A stretch of DNA of 64,000 nt, taken from the NCBI GenBank assembly GCA_008692225.1, contig VICG01000005.1, positions 1,459,001-1,523,000 on the forward strand, in the 5' to 3' direction. A model generated the notes under the pieces. It made no database searches. It had not been told where the DNA came from and was given only the letters and a program-made list of their open reading frames with translations. The DNA is from Monilinia fructicola. Its lineage: Eukaryota; Ascomycota; Leotiomycetes; Helotiales; Sclerotiniaceae. Positions 13,466-25,387 of this stretch are shown here, in pieces; position 1 is the first letter of the stretch; each line of letters begins with the position of its first letter. The position numbers and the translations under genes are program-made.

Positions 13466-15205
13466 ATGATATCTACTGATATTCGTATTGACGCAAGAAA
13501 GACTTTATCAGCCTCTCAAAGAATCAAACTGCCAGGCGTTTCCACTAGATATAATTACCAAAACCCTATAAAAATGAATCCATCAAATCTACCTCCATCA
13601 CTGAATACGATTCCATTGGAAATCCGACACAAGATATACAAATACCTGCTCATAAATCCAGTTCTTGGCAAATTGGAATCTATTCTTGGTGAATCTAGAT
13701 CTTCGGATGAGTGGGATTTCGTCACCAATTATGATCTCCATCCAGTCATTCTCAGAGTTTGTGAACAGAATTATGAAGAGGGCTGTGATATCTTGTACTC
13801 TCAGGGCATTATCGTGTGCTTCAACAGATTCCTCTTACGATTAGGTTACTATAGTCCAGTCTCTCCTTTGTTTAGGTATAATCATGGACATCATCGTGTT
13901 CAGAGTGATGAAATTGACATCGATGACACACCACCAGCAATCACAAAAGTCCAGAGATGGAAGATGGTTGTGAGTTCCTACAAGGACCTCGATTGGGAAA
14001 GACAGACGTGGGGATTGAATGTATTTCCATATTTCTGTAACCGTTTGTGTAACATTCCCATCAAGGAGATTGAGGTGGTTCTCTGTGATGTCAATACTGA
14101 AACTGAGCAGCAGCATATGGGACCAGAATTAACTTTAAGACCTTTGACGATTCTGCGAAATGTGGGAAGATTGACTATCAGAGAGGCGAAATTGGATGAG
14201 TTTCCGTATCCGAAGAGTCTTGAGAATCTTCATGATAGGAATGAATCATCTGAGGTCCCTTCTGGTAAATCAAATATGCCGGACCAAAGACTGTATGAGA
14301 AGATGAAGAATTTGGTACAGAGTGATGGACCAGTTGAGCAGTGAGTTATGATTTTTCGACAATTCATAGTCATTCCAGAAGTGACTAACGCGCATAGTTT
14401 GTCCGAAATGCACAAGCATCTACTTAAGTTTGCACGCTCGTTCGAAAATTTTGCACCATGGAAACAGGAGATGGGCGCCTTTGCAGAGAAGTCACAGTCA
14501 CGCACAACTCCACGATATGAGAGCACACGCTACAGTAAGCACTGGTTGTATCCCTACACCAAGAGTCATACGAGTTATCTCGAAGGAAGTTTGAGAGATG
14601 CATACACTGCCTCCCAGAATATGGATAGCACTGAGTTCAAGTCACTTCGAGCCGGTATTGTGAAGCACCTTCAGCCTCAATATGATCGTATAGTCAGTGC
14701 TTCTCGACTCCTGGTGGCGGGTATCAATAATGAAAAAGTCAAGTACGGAGCTCTTGATCCTGACTCAACCGATACTTACGGCGATGAAAACATCGAGCCG
14801 ATAAGAATCGCTGAGCTGGTAGGTTTAGTTGAGGAATATGCTGCCGCATTCGAACGCGACAAGGATCCAATAACCAAAGCGCAATTCCGTCTCGCAAAAA
14901 GAAAGTTAGATAATATGCGCATGTATGAGCCAAGAGAAATGAAACTTCAAAGACTGGGAAGAACTCTCGAGGATCAGAGATTCGATCTCTTCAGGAGTGC
15001 TTTTCGAGACCTAGTAGACGATCTGGAGACGCAATTTCTGGAAATAAGAGAGGCGTGGGGAGAATTATTCAAGGGTGATATACAACAGGATATCATGTGC
15101 GACACACGATATGATAGCAGATGCTTGGATGGTATGATTGACTTAACGGTTCGGGAGCCAGATATGCAGGCGGCTAGGGGACCACTACGTGTGGGCTTTC
15201 GTTGA
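13466..15205 (+). CDS. F-box-like fungal protein, paralogue B
   Basis: Two exons, 13466-14340 and 14398-15205, are joined by a 57-bp GT-AG intron and encode 560 residues. The longest start is the ATG at 13466. A second in-frame ATG at 13574 sits immediately before the conserved region and may be the true start, giving 524 residues. The motif NTIPLEIRHKIYKYLLINPVLG aligns with the N-terminal helix of paralogue A, and LRNVGRLTIRE and LSEMHKHLLKFARSFE align with its later blocks. The C-terminal half is helical and charged. The protein keeps the general architecture but has diverged strongly, which points to an old duplication. The two genes are head-to-head. A ubiquitin-ligase adaptor role is only inferred. 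Confidence 0.75.
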
Positions 15206-16019
15206 TCTAATTTACGTTTGAATTGGAATCTAGCTTAATAGGTTCTACAGTGGGACAAAACTGTTATCATAAGAATGCCGGATATGGTTTAAACTTGGGC
15301 TGCCGTTGCATGCAAGTAGCTTTCTTATGTTGTATAGGGTACGATCACCTAGATGAAATAACAATCTTCGCTTCCAGAACACCTACCAATGTCCTTCTAG
15401 TTCTCATTAATATCAATAACTGCAGTGATTAGGATAGTGATGATACTTAGTAAGAACTTAAATAAGGTCAGGTATAACTACAAAAGGCTTCCTTCCATAA
15501 CAAACATCTGAACAAAATCCACATTGACAACTCCGCTCTCGCCCTTTTCATAACTGGCGAATGTATCGGCCAGAAAACAAAGTCTTTTTATCAATGAGCC
15601 ATCTAGTTTAGCACAGCCAAGGGAATTCTAACTCGTGAGTTGCGTGAAGGTTCCGGTGACTTGATCAATTCTTTCCATTTTTGTAGGAGCTGTAGTATTA
15701 GCTGATTTAGTATATTAAAAGTGTTAAACTAAAAATAATATTGTCAGTTATCAATTATGCCTCAACTCCTTCAATCACAACGTTCCTATTCTTACTTCCT
15801 AATGATCTGGTACAAAGCCTATTCCGGATCCTCATCTTCTACATCCTTCTCATGTTTGAGAACCATTACAGAACCTCCTCCATACACTGAAGCAAATAAC
15901 CCCCCTGTTGGCTAGAATTCCCATCTCAATCTCAATCATTGCTTCGCACCAAGCGAAAGCCGCATCCAGTAAAACCATTTAGCAAAATCACCTTGAATCG
16001 CCTTGCTCCATCATATCCC
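15206..16019. other. Convergent intergenic 0.8 kb
   Basis: The stretch lies between the 3' ends of two genes. A 69-codon ORF at 15223-15432 has no recognisable feature. It is AT-rich around 15700-15750. Nothing else is seen. Confidence 0.45.
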
Positions 16020-17372
16020 CTACACACTCTTCCTATCCTGCTCATAAATAACTCTTCTCTGCTCTTTCCCCCCTCTAGTTATAATCTCCTCCAAGCTAGG
16101 TAACACCACAATCTCGCCTCTAGGACTTGGTTCTGTTCCCGGCGTTGTTTCCCACCCAAACACCCAAGTCCCCGGTTGTTCCAACAAAAGCATTCCAAGC
16201 TCTTTTCCTTGGCAGATAATTGAAGCTAGATTGTTGAGCTGTGATTGCGAGGCGATGCTGCTGTGTTTGACAAGTGGTTGCAAGACGAAATTCAGAAGTT
16301 TGATGACTCGTTTTATTGAAGGCACTTGCATGGGATCTTGTTGTGGGTGGATGGAGCCAAGGAGATGTGCAGATAGTTGTCGCCATCTAGATAGTGATTT
16401 GCGGAATTCTGTTTCTGTGAAGTTAGCACTTATGGGTAAAAATTATAGTACAAGATCGACATGAACCAGTCTAAATGGGGTGATCATACTATCTTTGTCG
16501 TTCCACCGGTTATGTCCCTGGGTAACAGCATGATAGAAACCAGTGATCTCATCAGGCAATAATGAGTATTCAGAATTGTCTAGTTGCGCCCCCCTAAGAA
16601 TAACCCATGCGATCAGACTCTGGAGTGCTATTTGCCGTCGCTTCGGGTTGACAAGTAGAGATGCAAGTGTAAATACAGTAGGGTTCGACTGATCTGAATA
16701 TCCACATTTAATCAACCCTGCTGTGAAGTCTTCTCGGTGAAGGCTTCCGGGGCATGTTCCCATTATATAGTGATTTTCGACATGCTGATAAATATGTTCT
16801 CCAAGATCTTGAATTTGACTTCGTATCTGGCTATCATCTGCTCGCTCCAAGATTGAATAGCCTTGCAATGGTATCTCGATATCTTCTGATACTATAGCAT
16901 CGTCAATAGGGTTGGATCCCCTGTATCTTTTCGAGAAAAGCCAAAAGCCACAAAGGGCAACAAGCGCGCCAAGAAGAAAACTACTTATTGCGATACCAGC
17001 GACAGCCCCGCCAGAAAATTTTGGCTCATGAGGAGTTGGAACTCCGGTTACTGTAGAGTTTCCGGTTGTGGGAGAGTACTTCGAGCCCGAGTCAATCCCA
17101 GAACTAGTTTCAGACATTTCTGAGGTGGGCCATGAAGAATTTGGCAATGTAGACTTTCTCAATATAAAACTCGTCGATAGAGAGCCTGGTGATCCTGTCA
17201 GTGACATAGACGTCAATGCAGTTGGTGTAGTAGGAAGATCAAGTGTAGGGGTTGTTAATGTAGGAGTTCTCGGTAGACCAACTGGTGGTGTATTAAAAGT
17301 AACGGTAGTAATGGAAGAAATCCCGGTATTGGCGACCACAGAAATAGATGGAGCAGTAGATATTTCTGCCAT
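16020..17372 (-). CDS. Mucin-like single-pass membrane protein
   Basis: Two minus-strand exons, 17372-16490 and 16414-16020, encode 425 residues. The donor is GTATGA and the acceptor CACAG, with a CTAAC branch site, and the frame is preserved. The start is the ATG at 17372; the open frame extends 21 bases upstream without another ATG. Residues 1-118 are Ser/Thr/Pro-rich and look O-glycosylated. One transmembrane helix (about 122-146, starting GGAVAGIAISSFLLGALVAL) is followed by a basic stop-transfer segment KRYRGS. The cytoplasmic part of about 275 residues has a helical domain with conserved-looking blocks (HVENHY, WVILRGAQL, RWRQLSAHLL, WVFGWE). No signal peptide is visible, so topology depends on the single helix. 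The layout resembles fungal surface sensors, but the cytoplasmic domain is not one I can name. Confidence 0.72.
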
Positions 17373-18179
17373 GACCGATTCCGCCGCTGACAATACTCAA
17401 AAATTCGGAAGGTAAGTCTCAAGCTTAAAGGTAAAGTGAGGTAATCAAAGGTCAGATTTTCAAAAGGCTCTATTCTGTTTGAAACTCACGAGGCTTTGAT
17501 ATTTAAGATTAGCACCGGCTTTAATCATTGGGATGTGGAAGAGATGAATGAGCACCAGTACCACAAATATTTTAGTGAATGTCCCTTTTTATGTATGCTT
17601 GAAACTCTATCAAACTCACCTGGGTAACTGATGATGTTACTAACTGACATCGAGCAGTAATAATAAAGTATATCCTGATTCTTTCGCTTCAAAATTCGCA
17701 TAACAAACTTTAGGATATAAGAGTATGAATGGAGATAAACCCAAGCAACCGGAGGGATTAAAATTGGAGAATTGGTCTCCTAGACAACGATCATTATTAA
17801 CTAGTAGGAGGCAGTGACCAATCGTAAACAAAAATCCTAACTTGTCCAGATGATACTGGATGTAGCCATTAGCAGCAGCGCGTTCGCTAAACAGATGATA
17901 ACATAGGCTTGGTGACCAACCTCCACATTTTGAACTCCGAGGTATCACAGCATCTAACTTGGAGTGTCTTTTGAGTTAAGGTTGTCAAAAATACTCCGAA
18001 CATGTCAAAAGTCTGTTCACATGTGGCGCCTTTCAATGGGTTCGTAAATATATTAAGAAATTGCGTGTTGCACTTCCTCATCATAAATCGATTACCTATA
18101 CAACATCTAATTACCATTTCTTGTTTCTTACGAGTCTATACAGAGAGCATTGCTTCGTTGAAGAACTCCCTAACGTGTG
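17373..18179. other. Intergenic 0.8 kb
   Basis: The stretch lies between the start of the mucin-like gene (minus strand) and the Hsp70-like relic (plus strand), so it is probably a shared promoter region. Only short ORFs without features occur. Confidence 0.4.
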
Positions 18180-20320
18180 ATGGCTTCTCCAAATAACAAC
18201 ATTCCAGATCTTATCGTGGGTATTGACTTTGGGTGAAAGATACACTGGTAACAAGGGCAGTTTCAAACTGAGCGTGCGACGGACACCAAAGAGCCTTTTG
18301 GGAGTCATCTGCACAAATACTAGTAACAAAAATCCTACTAAGAGCATCCAAGGATGTCCCAGGCCACCCCTAGACCCAGAGGAAGCAAAGTCTCAATCAA
18401 AATCGCATGCCTGCGCAATGCAAGTGATAAGGATGAACCTGTATGGGCATTTGCTTGTGATCCCCATGATGATCAATATCACGAGGTCACAGAAGTGTGG
18501 AATCATTTCAAGATCTATTTAGATCAACGCAGCTTTGATCTAGCTCGTGAAGGAGTGATAGGATATATGTCCGAGGCGTTTGATGAAGTAAAATATCTTG
18601 TCACTGATTATCTGTACCAAATTTGTAAACACGTCAAATTATGCATAGAAAATGCTATGGGGGTCCAGAAGGAGAAGAATATCGAGTTTGTATTTAGTCT
18701 TCCTACTATTTAGAATCCTTTACCTAAGGTGAATAGATTCAAAGATGCGATAAATGCAACGGGATTCACGTCTCCATATTCAGAGAAATATACGGTAAAA
18801 TCAGAATTGACAGAGGCAGGGGCTGACGTGGCACCTGTTTATTTCGCGCCAAATTCTGATATAGGTCTTGATAAGGGAGATGTTATTCTCACATGTGATA
18901 CAGGCGGGTAAACGAATGAGTAAGGACTGATTTGAGTTCAAATAGAGATGATTTATTTTGATTGTTTTAGGATCCCCAGTTCTAATACTTTCTCTTTAGC
19001 CATGATCTTGTTGAGGTGGCAGACCCAATCATGAACGATCATCATTGAAATAAGTGGCAGAATTAAAAGGAATCGGCATAGAATCAACTACGTCGATCGA
19101 GCACTTGAACACATCAACCAAGAGCGACTAGAAGCGCATCCAGACATAGAACTTTCTGAGAACCTGATATACAAGCTATCTAGAGGCTTATCTTTGCAGT
19201 CTATCAAGCAGGGCTTCGGTTCGAGCTCCGAAAATCACGCTATCTATATATTGCTACTTGATCAATTGGGTCTGGTATTGACAAGGACCTAACACACCCA
19301 GAAATTCGAGTTGAGAAAGGCAGCATGCATTTCCCAAGTAGGTAAAATGGGATTCTTGATACTCGATGTCAACAGAATCTAGATCAGAAACACAAGTTTT
19401 GTTTGATGCCTAAGTACCAGGCATAATGCAAATGATAGACAAGCAGCTAGATAGGATAAAAATGCGTAGAAGAGGCAAAAACGATATAGTAAACGTACAG
19501 TAAAGCCTAGAAAAATAAAACCATCAGCTGACTCTCCCTTGAAACAATATGTAGAGAAATTCAGTTTTGAGTGGAGGGTTAGGAGGATCACTAGATGTGG
19601 AGACCAAGATCGAAGACTACTTCCATCGAAACCCTCGCCGAATAGCATACCGTATACGGATTTTAGAGTCCCAAGATCTACGATTATCGGTTGTGAAAGG
19701 TCTAGTGATAGACGGCAAGCAGAGAATAACATTTGGAGCAGCAGCTTCACAGACTGGAGTGTTTGTTTCCCTCAACACTTCTGAATGGATGTCCCTATTA
19801 ACCTCAGAGCGATAGAACGAGGACTAGCTACGGTGTACTATGCCGTCAAGTATCCGGCACAGCTATTCATATAGGAGAAATTGTAGTGACTGACCCAGCC
19901 AATGGGAAGCAGAATTGGGTTACGATGCAAGTTAAGGGGATAATCAAAAAGGTGCAGGTTTCCAAAGCAGTAGATTGCGACTATTGAACTCCCTTTTACT
20001 AAAAAACCGATGACACTATCGAGACAAGTGATTGATGCTAGAGAAAGATTATTGGCGAGGAAAATGGTGTCAGGAGACATCAATCGAACTTGGGACACGA
20101 GAATTGTGGTTTCCCGCAAAGATCGTAGAAAACTGCCCACAAGTTTCCGGCAGAGTGGTTTTTCCAGTTCGCGTTCGCAAAATAATAAGACAACAATTCT
20201 CCGCTGCTGGGTTATCGAAATTATGCGCACCGTACGTTCGGATCCAAATGCTATGGCCATCGAAATTCCTTTGGGCTCGAAATATACTCTTCCATTATCA
20301 AGCTATCACTAAGCTGGATT
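18180..20320 (+). pseudogene. Decayed Hsp70-like (HSPA12-type) ATPase gene
   Basis: Fragments in several frames follow the order of a fungal Hsp70-like protein. The ATG at 18180 begins a segment with DLIVGIDFG (phosphate-1 loop). The next fragment, 18354-18713, contains WNHFKIYLDQRSFDLA and ends FSLPTI at a TAG where Trp is expected. The frame then continues with FKDAINATGF and ILTCDTGG (phosphate-2) near 18905. RINYVDRALEHINQERLE lies at about 19090. LSGGLGGSLDVETKIEDYF (adenosine-motif region) and SVVKGLVIDGKQ lie at 19567-19740. SYGVLCRQV and the segment around DPANGKQNWV lie at about 19830-19920. At least five stops or frame changes separate these pieces, so no functional product is possible. 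The TGG-to-TAG change fits a C-to-T mutation on the other strand in a CpA context. Confidence 0.8.
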
Positions 20321-21585
20321 AATATAGTAGTTTACAAGGTTTGGAGATTCGGAAAAAGCAATGTCGCTTATTCTCGCAACCAAATAATCAAGAGTTGTGG
20401 TAACGGAAGAGATACCACCTCGCCACATTCACAGTTCGCGTAATAATTGCACATACAGATTTGAAGTTCGAATGATAATTCAAAGGTACTCGGTACAATC
20501 GAAGTCGCTAATTGTTATCGATTGATTGGGACCATGCTAGAGCATTCTTGCGGCCGTCATCAGTTGCTGAACCGATGGATGGGTGGAGAGTTATTCGAAA
20601 GGAGTCGACATTTTGGATTCAATCCATCATAATGTGCTAATTTAATGGAATTCCCTGATGTAGGAAAGGATTTCCGATCCTTCAAAGTTTATTCATCAAG
20701 GATATCTATGATTCTATGACTTATATATGGAGGTCGTTAGAATTTGTTTCCCTTGACAATTATGAGAGGGTTTTGTAAGCAGATAAATCCATACAGGGAA
20801 CAAAGTGGTTGATCCACCGTAAAATCCATCTCCGTAGGTAACGTGATAGAAGGATGAAGGATTTGAATCCTAAAAAAAAGACGACAAACTCTTTTTCGGT
20901 TATGTTTCAGAAGTAAACCACTAATGAATCCTTCCGCGCAAGCGACCTAGAGCAAAGCCACAATTGTGGCGGACGCATTTAAAGTGCGGAAGGTGGCGCT
21001 CAACGGTCAATATGAACTAGATACAGTAGTAGTACATGCACAACGGTCCGGCTATTTTAGATCTCGTCGGGGTGATGCCCTAGATGCTTAAACCAGGCCA
21101 AGAATAATCAAGCCTTCTGATCCGAAGATACCGAATAAATACCCAAACACTTGGAAGCATCTACACCGATACTCGACTAATCAGTCCAGAGATTATTGAA
21201 GCAATATTAAACTTCTTATTAGACACTCTACTCAGTACAGATGACAATTTAAGGGTAAAAATCGGGGAGTTATCGGGGAGATTATCCAGGGGTAGCTTGC
21301 TTGCGGCCCCGCACTGGCTTCAAAGTTTATCTGGCCCCGGACTTTTAATAGGCCTTGATAGACCCAAACAAGAGACAGCCATTATTGATATTGAACAAAT
21401 ACTAAGCCTATTAAGGCCATAAATTCGGTGGAATAATATGTACACTCTGTAATTCCTCGCTTTTGTGGCCAGTGAAGGCAAAGATATATACAAAAAGAGT
21501 AAAGACTATGTACAAATAGAATCGAATATTTCTCTACAAGCCCACGCCCATTCGCTTGAACTAAATCATTGGACACCCCAAGAAT
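20321..21585. other. Intergenic 1.26 kb
   Basis: The stretch follows the Hsp70-like relic and precedes the 3' end of the acid protease gene. No supported ORF is seen. A GC-richer patch at about 21280-21350 stands out slightly. No repeats were recognised by eye. Confidence 0.4.
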
Positions 21586-22397
21586 CTAAACATAAGCAAT
21601 TTTGACAGAGTTATCAGTGACACTGGTCTTGGTCAAAATAACATTTGCGCTATCCTCAATATCCAAGAGCTCCGAGCCAGATGGGCCGACTGTCTTCGAA
21701 GACGTAGTTGCAATAGCATCGGAGAATGTAACACTTCCATAGCTTGCAAGACCGATATCACTGGAATCAGTGCTCAAATCCTCCATGATCCACTCTGCGC
21801 TGACACCGCAGAGGGTATTGTCTGAGGAAATGTTTTTGGTAAAGGATTTGCCGGTGGATTTGTTCTCCATGACGACAGTTCCTTTGTTGAAACCGCTGGT
21901 GGTGAGGTTGACGGCGATGATCTAGGGGTTTATTAGTTTCAATTTGAAGTCTGTCTATTATTGATTTGGTAGAGAAAACTCACGTCATTAGCTGAGAGAG
22001 AGCCCAGGTCGATGACTACAGTATCGGCAGGGTACCACTCGTACCAAGCATAGTACGAGATTTCGCCACTGGATTTCTCAATTGTAGAATCAACGCCTGC
22101 CTGCCAGAGGTTGTCGCAGTTGTATCCATCAATGCCAATCCAGGTGGAAGCCGTGAACTCGGAAGCGGAAGTCTCTCCAGTAGTTCCGATCGCTGGCTTG
22201 GGAATGGGAAAGGAAGCAGAAACGCCTGTATAGACGCCACTGAGAACGGCACCAGCCCAGCTCTCATTGTACCACTCATCGGATCGAGCAGCGTTCCTGT
22301 TGCGTTGGGCAAGCCTCTGCTTAGCGTTGAGCTTGGCAGCTGGTGCAGCAACGGCAGAGCCTGCGAGGAGGGCGGCCACAGCAATTGAGTACTTCAT
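21586..22397 (-). CDS. acp1-like: Secreted acid protease, peptidase family G1 (eqolisin)
   Basis: Two minus-strand exons, 22397-21984 and 21921-21586, with a 62-bp intron, encode 249 residues. This is close to the usual length of aspergilloglutamic/scytalidoglutamic peptidase precursors. Residues 1-17 are a classical signal peptide ending ALA-type (GSAVA|AP). A basic propeptide (about 20-40) follows. The catalytic pair of the family is visible: Gln99 in NLWQAGVD and Glu181 in SAEWIMED. WIGIDGYNC around 86-94 is the conserved substrate-side strand. The enzyme should act outside the cell at low pH on host or substrate protein. The sequence is reminiscent of Sclerotinia/Botrytis acp1. A TATAAAA lies on the same strand at about 22568-22574, roughly 170 bp upstream of the start. 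No PacC-type site (GCCARG) was found in the first 400 bp upstream. Confidence 0.93.
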
Positions 22398-22567
22398 GTT
22401 GATAGTGGGTGATTATATATATTATTAAGGACTAGCAGAGTAAAAGAGCGCGAATTAATTTGAATTGCTTATTTTTTAAAAGAAACAATGAACTAAACGA
22501 ATGAAGATAAGTTGCAAGACTGCACCGATGAATGATCAACTACAAAACAGCATGGCTACTCCTAGGG

Positions 22568-22574
22568 TTTTATA
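22568..22574 (-). promoter_or_regulatory. Possible TATA box of the acid protease gene
   Basis: A TATAAAA on the minus strand lies about 170 bp upstream of the protease start codon, compatible with a long 5' leader that itself contains an ATATATATAATC stretch. Confidence 0.4.
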
Positions 22575-23548
22575 AGAAAAGACTCCTTTTCCGACGAGAT
22601 AATTTCATCATTACTAGTTAAATCCCCCAGGGCCAATTTCAAGCTGGTCGTACCCGCAATACTCACTGCGGAAGACTGTAATTTCCATACCTCATGAGAA
22701 ATCATGGACGGTTTCTAGAATCTCATAATCTCATGTAAATTGCTTCAAGGATCTGCAACTGCCGGTGATCATCTCGCCATGGCTTTGAGTGGAATTAGTG
22801 GATCCTTTCGAGAGTTTTGTCAAATCATGATGATGTGTTCCTATCCAGGATCACATCGGGCACCTATGCCGTATACGACATAGAAACAAATCCCACTTGG
22901 AAGCTCAGAATAGAGGTACTTGTACAGAGTATAGCATTCGCCAATACTCAACCATATCACCACAACTACCTGAAGCCGCGATAGTTCGGAAGCGAAACCC
23001 CATGACTAGGTGAGAAGGTACAGTAGTTGTTGTGATATCATGCCAACACCACCTCGGTGAAGTAAGAACTAATGCTTACCTAATAAGGGGGTAAAGTTGG
23101 GGTTTGTCTCGTTTCATCATATATTAATAATTCTCAATTGGTCTAGAACACACTAAAAGCATTAACCTAAGCGAGATGAAATTTCAGCCTTGCGATGTCC
23201 CCAACTTCACGAGGCTGCATATACACTATTGTCCGATGGATGTGCACAACATAAATCCCACAATCTTGGAACTCTTGAATGATCCCTTGAGTTTTCCCCG
23301 ATTATACTCGATATATGTCATTGCCAAAGATATTTATAGATTTAGACACTGTCTAATTGCATGAAGGACGATCAACAACCTGATATGAAGTTTAGTTTCA
23401 TGCATGGATTGATGTCTACGAACGATAGTCAAACGAGATAACGTGGGCTTCACTGGTCTTTCAGACTACACTCCTGATGGTAGAATAACCACCGGCTCGG
23501 ATTTGTTCTATAACCCACCAAGCGCATTACATCACAAACAGCTGAGAG
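22575..23548. other. Divergent intergenic about 1 kb
   Basis: The stretch lies between the protease (minus strand) and the PIG-P gene (plus strand) and should contain both promoters. A 62-codon ORF at 23176 is unsupported. Nothing else is recognised. Confidence 0.4.
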
Positions 23549-24481
23549 ATGGCATCATCCTCCACATCCGCCTCACCACCCCGACCCGATCCCGATGACT
23601 ACCTCTTCCAATCCCACTACCAACCCGACCCCTCCCAAACCCAAGTCCCACAAACCTCCAACTCACGACCCCACTCCCGTCAAAGCTCATCCTCATCCGA
23701 CGATTCCCCCTCGCCACCCCCCCTTCAACACAATTTCTTCGCCCCCCCCTTCTACAACCGGCCTCCCACCCCTCTCCCTCCGTCCCCCTCCCTAACCAGT
23801 CTCCTCCGCCCCTCCCGCCCCACAACCCCCGACTCCTCCGCCGACGAACTCGAGCCTCCCGTCCCACGCGCCTCTCCCAAGGTGCCCACCTACGAATACT
23901 ACGGCTTCGTCCTATATCTCTTTTCCTCGCTCACATTCCTCCTCTATCTCCTGTGGTCGTACCTTCCTTCACCATTCCTGCACGCGCTAGGGATCTACTA
24001 TTATCCGAATCGGTGGTGGTCTCTCGCGCTGCCGAGTTGGATTGTTATGTTGCTGGTGTATATCTACGTTGCGCTTGCGAGTTATAATACGGGGTATTTG
24101 ACGTTGGGCATGAGTAGCGTGGAGACGATTATTGATGGGGCGGCGAACGTGTGTTTGGTTGATGGGAGGGGGATGGCGGGCGCGAGTAACGCGAGTCCGA
24201 GTCATAAGAGTCAGGAGGAGCATGCGCGGGAAAGGAGGAGGGGGAAGGAGAGGGAGAGAGAGAGGGAGAGGGGAGTTGGATATACAGGGGGTGGGAAAGA
24301 GCGAGAGCGAGAAAGAGGCGTGTATGCTGGTGGTGGGAGGGAAAAAGATGTAAAAGCGTGGAAAAGGGTTTGGAGTCGAGGGACAGATGCAGTTATGGAT
24401 GTGCCGTTGGGAGGAGTATGTGAGATCTTGTATGGAGAGGGCAGGGAGGATCGCGGAACGGATGATGATGACGACGACTAA
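23549..24481 (+). CDS. GPI19: PIG-P subunit of GPI-GlcNAc transferase
   Basis: This is a single exon of 310 residues. The PIG-P domain (about 113-200) has the expected two membrane helices (about 119-139 and 158-178). It begins with the family's YEYYGFVLYL and continues through a loop with YYPNRWW, then LPSWIVMLLVYIYVALASYN and TGYLTLGMSSVETI. The subunit belongs to the ER complex that adds GlcNAc to phosphatidylinositol, the first step of GPI anchor synthesis. The first 110 residues are Ser/Pro-rich and probably disordered. The C-terminus is unusual: a long Arg/Glu-rich segment encoded by purine-rich DNA (about 24230-24330) and a terminal run of six Asp. These extensions make the protein about twice the size of the human subunit. 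The 5' part is very C-rich compared with neighbouring genes. Confidence 0.92.
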   Translation: MASSSTSASPPRPDPDDYLFQSHYQPDPSQTQVPQTSNSRPHSRQSSSSSDDSPSPPPLQHNFFAPPFYNRPPTPLPPSPSLTSLLRPSRPTTPDSSADELEPPVPRASPKVPTYEYYGFVLYLFSSLTFLLYLLWSYLPSPFLHALGIYYYPNRWWSLALPSWIVMLLVYIYVALASYNTGYLTLGMSSVETIIDGAANVCLVDGRGMAGASNASPSHKSQEEHARERRRGKERERERERGVGYTGGGKERERERGVYAGGGREKDVKAWKRVWSRGTDAVMDVPLGGVCEILYGEGREDRGTDDDDDD

Positions 24482-25387
24482 GTGGATGGAGAAGTAAAGT
24501 AAAGAAGAGGAAGGACATTATACCCCCATTCGCGACATTCGGTCGCGCTCACAAAGTAATACTACGATGTAATGAATATGATATGTGGAGATGCTTGCTG
24601 AAGTCCATCAAATCGCAGCATTTACAGCACCGATTATAGAATCACTGAACTCAAGTATTGTTCGGGATTATCCTAGAAAAGTTCACATGGGGTTTAAAGA
24701 AATTGTTTATGGTGCGATACTCAAGAGATAGGTATCTTCATTTCAATGTTTGTACAAGATCGACTTCCTCCATTTCCCTTCCCCCTGATATCTATGCCTC
24801 CATCAACCACCCAAGCGAACCTTCTAACCTGCCATCCCACCAATCCCGCCCATCCATACATTCATTCCCTTCCCTCCCTTTCCCCCCACCCCCATCATCA
24901 AGTCATTCCATCTCTCAAGCTCAGGCCCAGGAAGCAAGTATCCGCAGAAGAAAGCAGACTGATTTCAGTTTCTGCTGTTCTGCCAAAAAAAAGATCATCT
25001 AGACTACAAAAACATGATCTCTCATCTTCATCTCATCTTGAACCATGCCATCCGTACATAGCATTTGCATAACCCCTCCATATTTATTATGTCTTCCAAG
25101 TTCCCCGAAAAGTACATTTTGACTATGAAGTCTGCAAGCTACACAAGAGAAGCCCCCAATTATGACATGGAAGGTGGTAATATGATGACTGGCAAAGAAA
25201 ATGCAGCAAAAATGCCAAATTAGCAGGAAACATCCATATTTGAAGAGTAATGTCATTCGCATTCAACCCCATCACTCCATCCGCCCCCCGGTCCATTCAT
25301 TCCGACCATACACACGCAGAAGATGTATATGCGTTTCGTCTCAATTAAAGAAATTAGAGAAAATATTGAATATGGGTATATCACACG
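24482..25387. other. Convergent intergenic 0.9 kb
   Basis: This is the 3' flank of PIG-P and of the striatin gene. A pyrimidine-rich stretch lies at 24765-24905. The ORFs there (24658-25072) are low-complexity Pro/Ser and unsupported. Confidence 0.4.
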
